Shown here piece by piece: positions 17,602 through 26,101 of a stretch of 64,000 nucleotides of DNA (position 1 is its first letter; the number at the start of each line of letters is the position of its first letter). Under the pieces are notes generated by a model that was not told the origin of the DNA, ran no database searches, and worked only from the letters and a program-made list of their open reading frames with translations. A program made the position numbers and the translations under genes. The DNA is from Nibrella saemangeumensis (GTDB lineage Bacteria > Bacteroidota > Bacteroidia > Cytophagales > Spirosomataceae): the NCBI RefSeq assembly GCF_039541915.1, contig NZ_BAABHD010000003.1, positions 1 through 64,000 of the forward strand. Reading direction: 5' to 3'.

Positions 17602-17965
17602 ATTCCGTTCAGTATGTTTTTATTCAGAGGCATCGACAGGTATTGCCCGTGCCAGTAAGTATTGCTATTTTTGTCGTCCCGACTGGATCATCCGGAGTTG
17701 ATCAAACCCGATCCCAAAGTCTCGGCATTTGCCTGAAACGGTTTAACTGCCGTAGGGAGAGCGGAGTAAATATGCAAAAAACGAACGCTTACATACACCG
17801 ACCGTTTCGCCGACCGGCTGTGTTCCGACGGCGTTTCTGACGTGGCTGCAAATAAAACCACTTTTGTTGCAGAACGGTCAGTGTACCGTTCTTTTCTTTT
17901 TTATAGCCTCTGACCCGTTGAGAGGCTACCGAATAAGTTGGATTACATAGCATAGAATTAAATAC
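17602..17965. other. 364-bp intergenic region between fmt and greA
   Basis: This holds divergent promoters for fmt and greA. I see no convincing protein gene; a 65-codon ORF at 17643-17840 lacks family features. A clear terminator on the + strand at 17871-17902 implies a short transcript starting inside this region and ending before greA, either a small RNA or an attenuated greA leader. Confidence 0.4.
17871..17902 (+). terminator. Rho-independent terminator upstream of greA
   Basis: AGAACGGT (17871-17878) pairs with ACCGTTCT (17885-17892) and is followed by TTTCTTTTTT. No annotated + strand gene ends here; it lies 64 bp before the greA start. Confidence 0.75.
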
Positions 17966-18439
17966 ATGGGAAAGATTTCGTATTACACCGAAGAAGGGCT
18001 TAACCGACTGAAAGCAGAATTAAGCGACCTGAAAACCAAAGGCCGCGCTGATATTGCCCGCCAGATTGCCGAAGCCCGCGATAAAGGAGACCTGAGTGAA
18101 AACGCCGAATATGATGCCGCCAAAGATGCACAGGGTCTGCTGGAGATGAAGATTGCCAAACTGGAAGAAATTGTGGCTAATGCCCGGCTGCTCGATGAGT
18201 CGACTATTGATGCCTCACAGGTATCTGTCTTGTCGAAGGTAACGATCAAAAATAAAAAAAACGGGGCCAAAATGACCTACACCCTGGTCTCCGAAGAAGA
18301 AGCCGACCTGAAACAGGGTAAAATTTCGGTTGGTTCGCCCATTGGCAAAGGACTGCTGGGCAAGAAAGTCGGCGACTCCGCCGAAATCACCGTACCCGCC
18401 GGCGTTATGGAGTTTGAAATCGTTGAAATAGACCGATAA
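17966..18439 (+). CDS. greA: Transcription elongation factor GreA
   Basis: Rescues backtracked RNA polymerase by stimulating transcript cleavage. The 157 residues have the N-terminal coiled coil (about 1-75) with YYTEEGLNRLKAELSDLK and the acidic tip DLSENAEYDAAKDAQG, whose Asp and Glu coordinate the catalytic magnesium. The C-terminal FKBP-like domain holds VGSPIGKGLLGKKVGD. Length is normal. The HIT-family gene starts 1 bp after its stop, so the two form an operon. A terminator and possible leader RNA lie just upstream. Confidence 0.97.
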   Translation: MGKISYYTEEGLNRLKAELSDLKTKGRADIARQIAEARDKGDLSENAEYDAAKDAQGLLEMKIAKLEEIVANARLLDESTIDASQVSVLSKVTIKNKKNGAKMTYTLVSEEEADLKQGKISVGSPIGKGLLGKKVGDSAEITVPAGVMEFEIVEIDR

Positions 18440-18440
18440 G

Positions 18441-18830
18441 ATGCCTTCTATCTTCACCCGCATTGTAAACGGCGAAATTCCGGCGCATACAATAGCCGAA
18501 ACCGACAACTACCTGGCGTTTCTGGATGCCTTTCCAACGGCCGTTGGTCACACTCTTGTCATTCCTAAGAAGGAGGTTGATTACCTCTTTGACCTGGATA
18601 ATGACCTCTATACCGGTCTTATGCAGTTTGCCAAACAGATTGCCCCGGCCATTGAGAAGGCCGTCCCCTGCAAACGCATTGGCGTAGCCGTTGTGGGCCT
18701 GGAGGTACCGCACGCGCATGTACATCTGATTCCGCTCAACAGCATGGCGGATATGAACTTCAATAATAAGCTGAAGCTGAGTCAGGAGGAACTGGCCGCA
18801 ACGGCCGGGAAGATACGAAGCTTTTTGTAG
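18441..18830 (+). CDS. HIT-family nucleotide-binding protein
   Basis: A 129-residue histidine-triad protein, a cytoplasmic nucleotide hydrolase or transferase acting on purine mononucleotide conjugates. The N-terminal SIFTRIVNGEIPAHTIAE and the active-site HAHVHLIPL (His-x-His-x-His) are intact. Length fits the HinT/bacterial HIT branch. It is translationally close to greA, a pairing common in Bacteroidota. Its stop codon lies inside a perfect bidirectional hairpin shared with the convergent gpsA. Confidence 0.95.
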   Translation: MPSIFTRIVNGEIPAHTIAETDNYLAFLDAFPTAVGHTLVIPKKEVDYLFDLDNDLYTGLMQFAKQIAPAIEKAVPCKRIGVAVVGLEVPHAHVHLIPLNSMADMNFNNKLKLSQEELAATAGKIRSFL

Positions 18831-18854
18831 CAACCCGCGGAACGCGGGTTGCTA
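18828..18854. terminator. Bidirectional hairpin containing both stop codons of HIT gene and gpsA
   Basis: TAGCAACCCGCG (18828-18839), loop GAA, then its exact reverse complement (18843-18854). The first three bases are the HIT stop; the last three are the gpsA stop read on the minus strand. It has no long T-tract, so it may act as an mRNA 3'-end stabiliser as well as a terminator. Confidence 0.75.
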
Positions 18855-19856
18855 CTTCAGCAGCATCTTCAACCGATTCATCGCAGCGCCGGGTGAGACC
18901 TTTTCGTACAGGATATTGTACACCGCTTCAATAATGGGCATCGGCACCTGGTACTGCTGGTTGAACTCGTGGATGCTCTTTACGGCATAATACCCTTCCG
19001 CAATCATATTCATCTCCATCTGGGCCGACTGCACGCTGTACCCCCTCCCAATCAGGCTGCCAAATGTCCGGTTGCGGCTAAAGGGCGAATAAGCCGTCAC
19101 GAGCAGATCGCCCAGGTAAGCGGAAGCACTGAGGTCACGCAGTTTGGGGTAGATCGTATCGACGAAGCGACGGATCTCCTGCATAGCGTTTGAGACCAGT
19201 ACGGCCTGAAAGTTATCGCCGTAGCCCAAGCCGTGGGTGATCCCACAGGCCAGCGCCACAATGTTCTTCATCACCGCACTGTATTCAACCCCGTAAATAT
19301 CGTCCAGGGGTGATGCCTGCACAAAGCGGCAGGTAAGCAGCTGGGCCACGGTACCGGCGCAGTCGGGGCCAGACGAGGCAATGGTCAGGTACGATTGTTT
19401 TTCCAGCGCTACCTCTTCGGCATGACAGGGACCCGCAATCACGCAAATCCGCTCGGCGGGTACGCCGTAAACTTCCTCTACCCAGTCGGTAACGAGTTGG
19501 TTCCGCTCCGGAATCATACCTTTTATGGCAGAAACCACGTGCTTTCCCTCAAAATCTTTGGATCGGGCACCGGTCAGCGCATCGGCGATAAACGCAGCCG
19601 GTACGGCCAGCACAATGTAATCGCTGTTCCGGAAGGCATCGCGGATGCTGGTGCAGACACGAACCTTCCGTGGATTAATCTGCACATCGCTCAGGTAACT
19701 GGGGTTATGGTGGTATTTGCGGATATGGTCGGCATCGGCTTGCTGGCGCAGCCACCAGCGGATACTGACGTTGTTTTCGGAAAATATCTTAACCAGAGCA
19801 GTGGCCCAGCTACCGCCCCCAACAACCGTCAGCCGTGTGGGTTCATGAGGTTTCAT
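18852..19856 (-). CDS. gpsA: Glycerol-3-phosphate dehydrogenase [NAD(P)+]
   Basis: Reduces dihydroxyacetone phosphate to sn-glycerol 3-phosphate for phospholipid synthesis, in the cytoplasm. The N-terminal Rossmann site is VVGGGSWATALVKIF. SAIKGMIPE, the core YSAVMKNIVALACGITHGLGYGDN with the catalytic Lys, and LGDLLVTAYSPFSRNRTFG match the family. From the chosen ATG at 19856 (MKPHEPTRLTVVGGG) the length is 335 residues, normal for GpsA; the upstream in-frame ATG adds 12 unsupported residues. It converges on the HIT gene. Confidence 0.95.
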   Translation of the reverse strand: MKPHEPTRLTVVGGGSWATALVKIFSENNVSIRWWLRQQADADHIRKYHHNPSYLSDVQINPRKVRVCTSIRDAFRNSDYIVLAVPAAFIADALTGARSKDFEGKHVVSAIKGMIPERNQLVTDWVEEVYGVPAERICVIAGPCHAEEVALEKQSYLTIASSGPDCAGTVAQLLTCRFVQASPLDDIYGVEYSAVMKNIVALACGITHGLGYGDNFQAVLVSNAMQEIRRFVDTIYPKLRDLSASAYLGDLLVTAYSPFSRNRTFGSLIGRGYSVQSAQMEMNMIAEGYYAVKSIHEFNQQYQVPMPIIEAVYNILYEKVSPGAAMNRLKMLLK

Positions 19857-19937
19857 GGCGTAAAGGTACCGGACTGCCTCCCTGCTGTCCAAACCGGCAA
19901 CGCAATAAAATGTTCATAGTTTCCAGGTAGCGTAAGT

Positions 19938-19962
19938 AAAAAGGCCAGCAAGGATGCTGGCC
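19938..19962 (-). terminator. Rho-independent terminator of the alpha-L-fucosidase gene
   Basis: On the minus strand GGCCAGCA-TCCT-TGCTGGCC is followed by TTTTT. It lies a few bases past the fucosidase stop. The GCAGCA-type core resembles hairpins near 48230 and 60950. Confidence 0.8.
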
Positions 19963-19968
19963 GGACCC

Positions 19969-21360
19969 TTACAACGCTCCTTCCAGCTTAAACACCCAGG
20001 CGTACTGGCTGGGGTTTGCAGAGGGCGATACGGCAGGCGGAGTAATGCTGAGGCCGTTGCCGCGAGCCGCCGTCGTGACAGCGCCTTTGTAGCCCAGCAG
20101 CGTAACTTTGCCGGCTTTACGAACGCCACTGATTACCACCGGCTGCTCGGGCCATTTGGTGCAGAGCAGGTACAGGTCATTGCCTTTCCGGGTAAAATAC
20201 GTAGTGGTACTTTTCCCGATGGCAGGCGCTTTATCCCACTCGCGGGTTTCGTAAATAGCCTCTCCGTTGACCGACAGCCAGTCGCCGATGTCTTTCAGAC
20301 GCTGCTGCATAATTACGGGTATACGGCCGTCGGCGGTAGGGCCAATGTTCAGCAGCAGGTTACCCCCGCGAGCTACTTTGTCAATCAGCACATCGATGAG
20401 TTGTTTGGAGGTGGAGTAGTCAGCCAGGTTTTCCTTGCGGTTAAAGCCAAACGAGCCACCAATGCCCCGGCATTCTTCCCACGGCCGCGCAAATTTCACA
20501 CCCTCCGACGTTCCTTCATGCACCAGATCATATTCTGTCGTGAAAAATCCGCCATGCTTGCCACGGGTTTCCTTACCCCAGCGGTCGTTGATGACAACGT
20601 CATTTTTGATGGGAGAATCGTTATACAGCCACGACAGAAACTGGGTGCTTCTCCAGACATCGCTGGGGTGATCCCACTCCCCGTCGGTCCAGAGAATATC
20701 GGGTTTATAACGGGTCACCAGGTCTTTCATCTGCGGGATCATGTGGTTGTCTACGTAGGCATTCACATCAGCCTGATAGAGCGGATTGAACCACTCATAC
20801 AGCGAATAGTAGTAACCCATGCGCAGACCTTTATCCTTTACGGCTTTAATCAGATCACCAGCGAGGTCGCGGTGCGGTCCTACGTCCATGACGTTCCAGT
20901 TCCAGGCCTGAGCGCTGGGCCAGAGCGTAAAGCCCTCGTGGTGTTTGGAGGTCAGCACCACGTATTTCGCCCCTGATTGCCGGAATACATCTGCCCACTC
21001 GGTTGGATTGAACAGCTCGGCTTTAAACTGACTGGCAAAATCTTGGTATTTAACATCCTCGCCGTACACCGAGTTATGAAATTTGGTAAAAAGCGGATAC
21101 GTCTTGGCGTTGGGGTCGGTGAGTTTCCGCCAGTACCACTCGGCATAGCGGTCATAAATGCCCACACCATCACGCTCGGTAGGGCCCCAGGCAGGTACGG
21201 AGAAAAGGCCCCAGTGTATGAAAATGCCAAACTTGGCGTCTTCGAACCACTTCGGTACGGGCCGGCTGTCAATAGATTGCCAGGTAGGTTCGTAGCGGGT
21301 CTGAGCTAGCGAGGATATACTGGTTGCCAGTAGTAGCAGTAAAGGAAATAGCCGTCTCAT
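19969..21360 (-). CDS. Secreted alpha-L-fucosidase (GH29)
   Basis: A GH29 retaining fucosidase that releases alpha-linked L-fucose from glycans. A signal peptide (about 1-19, ending SISSLAQ) precedes the (beta/alpha)8 barrel. Recognisable parts are WFEDAKFGIFIHWGLFSVPA, LTSKHHEGFTLWPS, WNWNVMDVGPHRDL and PDILWTDGEWDHP, whose Asp after WT is the usual nucleophile. The C-terminal segment (about 340-463) is beta-rich, as in the family. Length 463 is normal. It is a single-gene unit with its own terminator; periplasmic or surface location is expected. Confidence 0.93.
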   Translation of the reverse strand: MRRLFPLLLLLATSISSLAQTRYEPTWQSIDSRPVPKWFEDAKFGIFIHWGLFSVPAWGPTERDGVGIYDRYAEWYWRKLTDPNAKTYPLFTKFHNSVYGEDVKYQDFASQFKAELFNPTEWADVFRQSGAKYVVLTSKHHEGFTLWPSAQAWNWNVMDVGPHRDLAGDLIKAVKDKGLRMGYYYSLYEWFNPLYQADVNAYVDNHMIPQMKDLVTRYKPDILWTDGEWDHPSDVWRSTQFLSWLYNDSPIKNDVVINDRWGKETRGKHGGFFTTEYDLVHEGTSEGVKFARPWEECRGIGGSFGFNRKENLADYSTSKQLIDVLIDKVARGGNLLLNIGPTADGRIPVIMQQRLKDIGDWLSVNGEAIYETREWDKAPAIGKSTTTYFTRKGNDLYLLCTKWPEQPVVISGVRKAGKVTLLGYKGAVTTAARGNGLSITPPAVSPSANPSQYAWVFKLEGAL

Positions 21361-21413
21361 AGAAGAAAAGCGTTTTCCTCTATAAGTAGAAACGCCGGAG
21401 GTTTTACCACGGA

Positions 21414-21440
21414 GTAGACCGGAGTTGTACTCCGGTCTAC
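21414..21440. terminator. 12-bp perfect hairpin downstream of the HlyD-family gene
   Basis: GTAGACCGGAGT, loop TGT, then its exact reverse complement ends 1 bp from the HlyD stop. There is no T-tract, so it may protect the mRNA 3' end rather than terminate by itself. Its short-loop perfect form resembles the hairpin at 18828. Confidence 0.5.
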
Positions 21441-21441
21441 A

Positions 21442-22857
21442 TTACTCGTCCTTCTCTGGCTTGGCCTGCTTCTTCGGATCGCGTTTGATCACGGCATCGC
21501 CTTCTTTCAACCGCTTGGAGACCGCCAGGAAGGGGCCGGAAATGACCTGCTCGCCTTCCTTCAGTCCGGAAGTGATCTCAATATTTTCGTAGTCACTGAT
21601 GCCGGTTTTGACTACCCGGCGTTCGGCTTTACCATCTTTGTTGACAAACACCAGCTCCTGCACCACCTCTTTTTTGGCAGCCAGTTTCGCTTTCTGCTCG
21701 TCGACGACTGTGTTATTGTTATTTTGATTGGGCTTGTCCTTTTCGGCTTCTTCGTCATCGGTACCCCGCGTGGTTACGGCGGCAATGGGTACCGACAACA
21801 CATCCGATTTACGCTCGGTGATAATTTCGACTGAGGCTGTCATACCAGGTTTAAAGGGGTAGCCTTTGCGCTGTTGATTGGAAAGCAGGTCCTGGTAGGA
21901 ATTATTCAGAATGCGCACTTTCACCTCAAACTCCGTCACGGCATCAGTTGAGAGCGATGAGGCCGACGAAGCCGATGAACTGGCTAAACCAATGGCCGTA
22001 TTGGCAATTTCTGTCACAATGCCCTTGAACTTCCGGCCGGATGTCGTGTAGGAATCAACCTCAATATCGGCCGTATCGCCCATGCTGACACGCACAATGT
22101 CATTTTCGTTCACGTTGACACGCACCTCCATGTTACTGAGGTTAGCCAGCCGCATGATTTCGGTACCGGCCATTTGAGACGTACCAACCACGCGTTCCCC
22201 GAGTTCGACATTCAGTTTAGAGACGGTACCGGTAACGGGGGCATAGATAGTCGTTTTACGGAGGTTTTCGCTGGCGTCGCGCAGACCGGCTTCGGCGCTG
22301 CGGATGTTGAACTGGGCCGCTTTAGCATTGGAGCGGGCGGCTTCTACATCCTGCCGGGCCACGTTGTAGTTAGCTTCAATCTGTTCAAAATCGGCCTGGG
22401 AGATCACTTTATCGGCCAGTAGCTTTCGGTTGCGCTCGTAGTCGGCTTTGGCGCGAATGAGCCGGGCTTCAGCCTGAGCGATAGAGGCCCGCGCCTGCTC
22501 GTACTGCGCCCGGTTGGCGTTGACGGTCGCCTGCGCCCGCGACAGCAATGATTCGTAATTATCCGGCCTGATCTTCACCAGAAGTTGCCCCTTGGTAACC
22601 GGATCACCTTCGTTGACATACAGCCCAATGATTTCACCGGACACATCCGGGCTGAGTTTCACTTCCACCTCCGGCTGCACCCGCCCCGACGCGCTGACGC
22701 GCTCAATAATATCAATACGCTTGACGCTGGCAAACTCTACTTCAACAGCTTTGGGCTTACCGATGATACCGGTCTGTTTGGCCGCTACCAATCCAACAAT
22801 CAGCAGCACTGTAATGCCGCCCAGAATCCACCAGATACGATTTGATTTACGCTTCAT
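21442..22857 (-). CDS. HlyD/RND-type periplasmic adaptor protein
   Basis: A membrane-fusion protein that links an inner-membrane transporter to a TolC-type channel. The N-terminal TM anchor is at about 9-27. The lipoyl half-motif VSGEIIGLYVNEGDPVTKGQ is followed by an alpha-hairpin coiled coil (about 90-215) and the return lipoyl strand TIYAPVTGTVSKLNVELGE. A beta-barrel domain and a C-terminal membrane-proximal domain complete it. A low-complexity, charged insert (about 365-400, DDEEAEKDKPNQNNNN) interrupts the C-terminal part. The TolC gene lies upstream on the same strand (124-bp gap), so this is an adaptor-channel pair. The adaptor type fits MacA-like use with MacB permeases, but no permease is in this operon. 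Confidence 0.9.
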   Translation of the reverse strand: MKRKSNRIWWILGGITVLLIVGLVAAKQTGIIGKPKAVEVEFASVKRIDIIERVSASGRVQPEVEVKLSPDVSGEIIGLYVNEGDPVTKGQLLVKIRPDNYESLLSRAQATVNANRAQYEQARASIAQAEARLIRAKADYERNRKLLADKVISQADFEQIEANYNVARQDVEAARSNAKAAQFNIRSAEAGLRDASENLRKTTIYAPVTGTVSKLNVELGERVVGTSQMAGTEIMRLANLSNMEVRVNVNENDIVRVSMGDTADIEVDSYTTSGRKFKGIVTEIANTAIGLASSSASSASSLSTDAVTEFEVKVRILNNSYQDLLSNQQRKGYPFKPGMTASVEIITERKSDVLSVPIAAVTTRGTDDEEAEKDKPNQNNNNTVVDEQKAKLAAKKEVVQELVFVNKDGKAERRVVKTGISDYENIEITSGLKEGEQVISGPFLAVSKRLKEGDAVIKRDPKKQAKPEKDE

Positions 22858-22981
22858 CGGTTAAGAAAAGTGAACCCTCCGGCGCAGAAGAACGAATGAA
22901 CTCGTATAACTGATGCAGGAACAGGATTAACCTGTCCCCCTTTAGTCAGTTATTCCGGTTTGCCGGGCAGTTCACCATTCC

Positions 22982-24487
22982 TCAAAACGACAGCGGTTTG
23001 TTTTGATAAAAATCCAGGATTTTCGTCCTGAAAATATAATCGTACTTGGCCTGCACCAGGTTCGCCCTGGACCGGTCAAGGTTTGTTTTAGCGATATTAT
23101 AATCCACGGAGTTCAGCGCCCCGGCATTCAGTCGGCTTTCGGCCGCCCGGAATGCCTGTTCCAGCGAGGCTACCTGTACCTGCGTAGCCCGGTATCGATT
23201 GGCCGAAGCCAGCATGTTGGTATAGGCCTGCTCAATCTGCTGACGAAGTTGCAATCGGGCATTATCAGCGGCAATTTCGGAATTTTGTTTCGTAATTGTA
23301 GCAGATGTCACCCGGGTTCTTGCCTGCATGTTGTTAAAAATCGGGATGCGCAAATTTAAAGATACCGAACGGTTAAGGTTATTTCTCAATTGTTCACCAT
23401 ATGCATAGGGTACAAAAGTGCCTCCCTGCTGCGTTTGAAAAACCTGTTGCGGTGTGCCGTTCATATTCACAAAAAGACCCGGCACTGGCTGCTGAATCAG
23501 CGTTCCATCCGAGACCAGACGCTGTAAACCAACACTGGAATACAGGGTACTCAGGTTTCCGTTCAGCGTTAAGGACGGATACATGGAAGCACGGGCCACA
23601 TCAATACCCAGGGCATCACTCTTCACCCGCAGTTCGGCCGCCTTTATTTCGGGCATAATACCCAGCGCTGTTTCATAGACTTGCTGCGGAGATGCCGTAT
23701 ACGGGGCAACCGCAGGATCATCAAACTGGATGCGTTCCACTTCTATCGCTCCCGGACTTCCCGTACCAGGCAGGTTCATGGTCTGCAACAGGGCCAGTTT
23801 TGCCAAGTCCAGGTTGTTCTGGGCGTTTACTATTGCCAGTTCGTCGTTGGCCAATTGCGCCCGGATATCATACAGCGTAGCCTCGGCCACCGTACCGGCA
23901 TTCACCAGCCGCTGCGTCCGCTCTACCTGGCCACGGGTAGCCTCTACCTGCCGGCGGGCAATATCTAACTGATCTTCATTATTCAGCACATTCAGGTAAT
24001 TCTGGACCACCGTCAGGGCCACGGTGTTTTGCGTTGCTTTCAGGCTTTCCTCCGACGACTGCAGGAATAAATCCGTCTGTTTAATGTTATTTTGAATGGC
24101 AAACCCGTTAAACACGGTTACGCTGGTTGAAAGCTGGTAGTTATTAGAACTCACCGCCCGCTCCACAAACGTATTGGTGGTGGGGTTAATATTCCGCCCG
24201 GAACTGAAGGCCTGCGAGCCAAAGGCGTTCAGGGTTGGAATGCGGTTCATTTTAGCCTGATAGAACTGCAGGTCGCTGTTCTGCACCTGCAACTGCCCCT
24301 GCTTCACCGTCAGGTTATTTTGCAGCGCAATGTCAATGGCCTGCCGGAGCGAAAAGCGGTTACTGTTCGGGCCGGCGCTTTGCGTTGGCTGTGCATAGGC
24401 AGCGCTTACCAGCAACACCCCGGCCAGCCATTTCGGGCTTCGAAACAATCGATTGGCTACCGTTCTCATCATGGCTACACGTTTCAT
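22982..24487 (-). CDS. TolC-family outer membrane efflux protein
   Basis: An outer-membrane channel of 501 residues with a signal peptide (LAGVLLVSAAYAQ) and two OEP repeats. The first (about 45-245) opens with FSLRQAIDIALQNNLTVKQG, and the second (about 270-495) includes EIKAAELRVKSDALGIDVARASMYPSLTLNG. Both are rich in long helices of the channel coiled coil. It is first in the pair with the HlyD-type adaptor. ATG 24487 is accepted, though the ATG codons at residues 6 and 7 of the same frame (MMRTVAN) are possible starts. An export partner for one of the window's permeases or the ATPase is plausible but not shown. Confidence 0.9.
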   Translation of the reverse strand: MKRVAMMRTVANRLFRSPKWLAGVLLVSAAYAQPTQSAGPNSNRFSLRQAIDIALQNNLTVKQGQLQVQNSDLQFYQAKMNRIPTLNAFGSQAFSSGRNINPTTNTFVERAVSSNNYQLSTSVTVFNGFAIQNNIKQTDLFLQSSEESLKATQNTVALTVVQNYLNVLNNEDQLDIARRQVEATRGQVERTQRLVNAGTVAEATLYDIRAQLANDELAIVNAQNNLDLAKLALLQTMNLPGTGSPGAIEVERIQFDDPAVAPYTASPQQVYETALGIMPEIKAAELRVKSDALGIDVARASMYPSLTLNGNLSTLYSSVGLQRLVSDGTLIQQPVPGLFVNMNGTPQQVFQTQQGGTFVPYAYGEQLRNNLNRSVSLNLRIPIFNNMQARTRVTSATITKQNSEIAADNARLQLRQQIEQAYTNMLASANRYRATQVQVASLEQAFRAAESRLNAGALNSVDYNIAKTNLDRSRANLVQAKYDYIFRTKILDFYQNKPLSF

Positions 24488-24552
24488 GGTTTAATATTAC
24501 AAAGTTAAATTTGACCGCTCTACCGTTTTGGGATAAACGGCAGAAAAAGATT

Positions 24553-25398
24553 ATGTATCTGGTTTATAATTCTGATATACTGCCTGAGAGCAACCTGCTG
24601 CTAACTGCCGACAACCGGGCCTTCCGGTACGGCGATGGCCTGTTTGAAACTATCCGCTTTGAACAGGGGCAGCTTTGGTTCTGGGCCGACCACTACACCC
24701 GTTTAAGTCGGGGGATGCAGGCGCTGCAGCTGCAGGCCCGCCCCGATATGACGCCGGATGTTCTGGAAGGCCATATTACCGCCCTGCTATATCTGAATGG
24801 TCTGGCCGGTCAGGCTGCCCGTATCAAACTGCAAGTGTGGCGGCAGCCGGGGGGGCTGTATACACCGGCCGGCAACGAATCGGAGTACCTGCTAACGGTA
24901 CTGCCTGGCCAACCCTTCACTATAACAGCCCGTAATCGTCTGGGTGTGTACGATGCGGTTCGCCTGACCTCCTCGCCGGTCTCAGCGTTTAAGACGCTTA
25001 ATGCGCTGCCGTATGTGCTGGCGGGGCTTTACAAACAGCAGCAGCAACTGGATGATGTCATTCTGCTCGATACAGCCGGGCACCTCGCCGAGTGTAATGC
25101 CTCCAACCTGTTCTGGTTTCGTGCGCGAACCCTGTTTACCCCGTCGCTGGCGTCAGGTTGTATTGATGGGATCGTCCGCCGGCAGCTGCTTCGCCAGGCT
25201 GCTCAGGCCGGCTTTTCGGTAAACGAAACCCTTTCTAGGCCGGATGCGCTAACGGAAGCCGGGCTTATCTTCTGCTGCAATGCAGCCGGTATTCAATGGT
25301 TCCGGCAGCTTGATATTGACGGCGTATCCACCAACATGGCCAACGCTGCACAAGCCCTCGATACCCTACGCCCGCTGTTTGCTACACTGATGCCGTAG
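24553..25398 (+). CDS. Class IV aminotransferase (PabC/D-amino-acid or branched-chain type)
   Basis: A PLP enzyme of fold type IV: 4-amino-4-deoxychorismate lyase, D-amino-acid or branched-chain transaminase. The 281 residues start MYLVYNSDILPESNLLL, followed by NRAFRYGDGLFETIRF. The PLP lysine lies in SAFKTLNALPYVLA (about 147), and the Glu-Asn site is LAECNASNLFWF. The start is placed at 24553, where the family N-terminus begins, rather than the longer reading frame. Short length favours a PabC-like lyase, but specificity cannot be read from sequence. Its 3' end overlaps the convergent ABC ATPase by 17 bp. Confidence 0.85.
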   Translation: MYLVYNSDILPESNLLLTADNRAFRYGDGLFETIRFEQGQLWFWADHYTRLSRGMQALQLQARPDMTPDVLEGHITALLYLNGLAGQAARIKLQVWRQPGGLYTPAGNESEYLLTVLPGQPFTITARNRLGVYDAVRLTSSPVSAFKTLNALPYVLAGLYKQQQQLDDVILLDTAGHLAECNASNLFWFRARTLFTPSLASGCIDGIVRRQLLRQAAQAGFSVNETLSRPDALTEAGLIFCCNAAGIQWFRQLDIDGVSTNMANAAQALDTLRPLFATLMP

Positions 25399-26065
25399 CG
25401 GCCGGTTCGAGCCAGCCGTCTTTCAGGTGCAGAATGCGATTGCCGTAGCCGGCATTGACATCGGAGTGGGTAACCTGTACGATGGTTACACCGTCTTTTT
25501 CGTTCAATTCCTTAAACAACTCCATAATCTGCTTCGCGTGCTCGGAGTGCAGATTACCCGTCGGCTCATCGGCAAAAATCACCTTCGGATGGGCCGCAAT
25601 GGCGCGGGCAATACCCACCAGCTGCTGCTGACCACCGGATAACTGATTCGGAAACAAATCTTTTTTAGCCACCATATTGAACCGGTCGAGGAGTTCGGCT
25701 ACGCGGCTCTTGCGTTCCGATGATGACATCCCCTGGTACAGCAGTGGCGTTTCAATGTTTTCGTATACCGTCAGCTCGTCGATGAGGTGGTATGCCTGAA
25801 AGACGAAGCCGATGTGGTTGCGGTGAATGTCGGTCCGCTTCTTCTCCGACAGCTTCTGCACTGGCTGATCCAGAAACAGGTACTCGCCTTCGGAGGGTTC
25901 CTCGAGCAGACCCAGAATGTGCAGCAGCGTTGACTTACCCGACCCCGAAGGCCCCATAATGGATACAAATTCACCGGGCTCAATGTCTAACGTAATGTTA
26001 CGGAGCACGTAAGTTTTGCCGAAGCCGGCGGGGTAGTATTTGGAAACGTTGCGTAGAGAAAGCAT
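25382..26065 (-). CDS. ABC transporter ATP-binding protein (MacB/LolD type), the only ATPase in the window
   Basis: A 227-residue ATPase of the group that powers MacB/FtsX/LolCE-type permeases. Walker A is GPSGSGKST (about 39-47), the Q-loop is FVFQAYHLIDELTVYENIETP, the signature is LSGGQQQ, Walker B is VIFADEPTGNLHS, and the H-loop is THSD. After the signature it reads LVGIARA where most relatives have RVAIARA. A small exported-protein gene (26455) lies 36 bp upstream in the same operon, behind a sigma-54-like promoter and paired activator sites like those of the permease units. No permease is adjacent, so it may serve several distant permeases (inference). Confidence 0.93.
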   Translation of the reverse strand: MLSLRNVSKYYPAGFGKTYVLRNITLDIEPGEFVSIMGPSGSGKSTLLHILGLLEEPSEGEYLFLDQPVQKLSEKKRTDIHRNHIGFVFQAYHLIDELTVYENIETPLLYQGMSSSERKSRVAELLDRFNMVAKKDLFPNQLSGGQQQLVGIARAIAAHPKVIFADEPTGNLHSEHAKQIMELFKELNEKDGVTIVQVTHSDVNAGYGNRILHLKDGWLEPAATASV

Positions 26066-26101
26066 GCGTATAGGTATAAGGCTATTAATGTCAAAATTAG
26101 G

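Noticed and set aside
17643..17840. Possible 65-residue gene upstream of greA
   Set aside because: No ribosome site, no family resemblance, odd composition; a non-coding transcript explains the nearby terminator better.
19954..20976. Long + strand reading frame of about 340 codons
   Set aside because: It lies wholly antisense to the alpha-L-fucosidase, which has strong family motifs.
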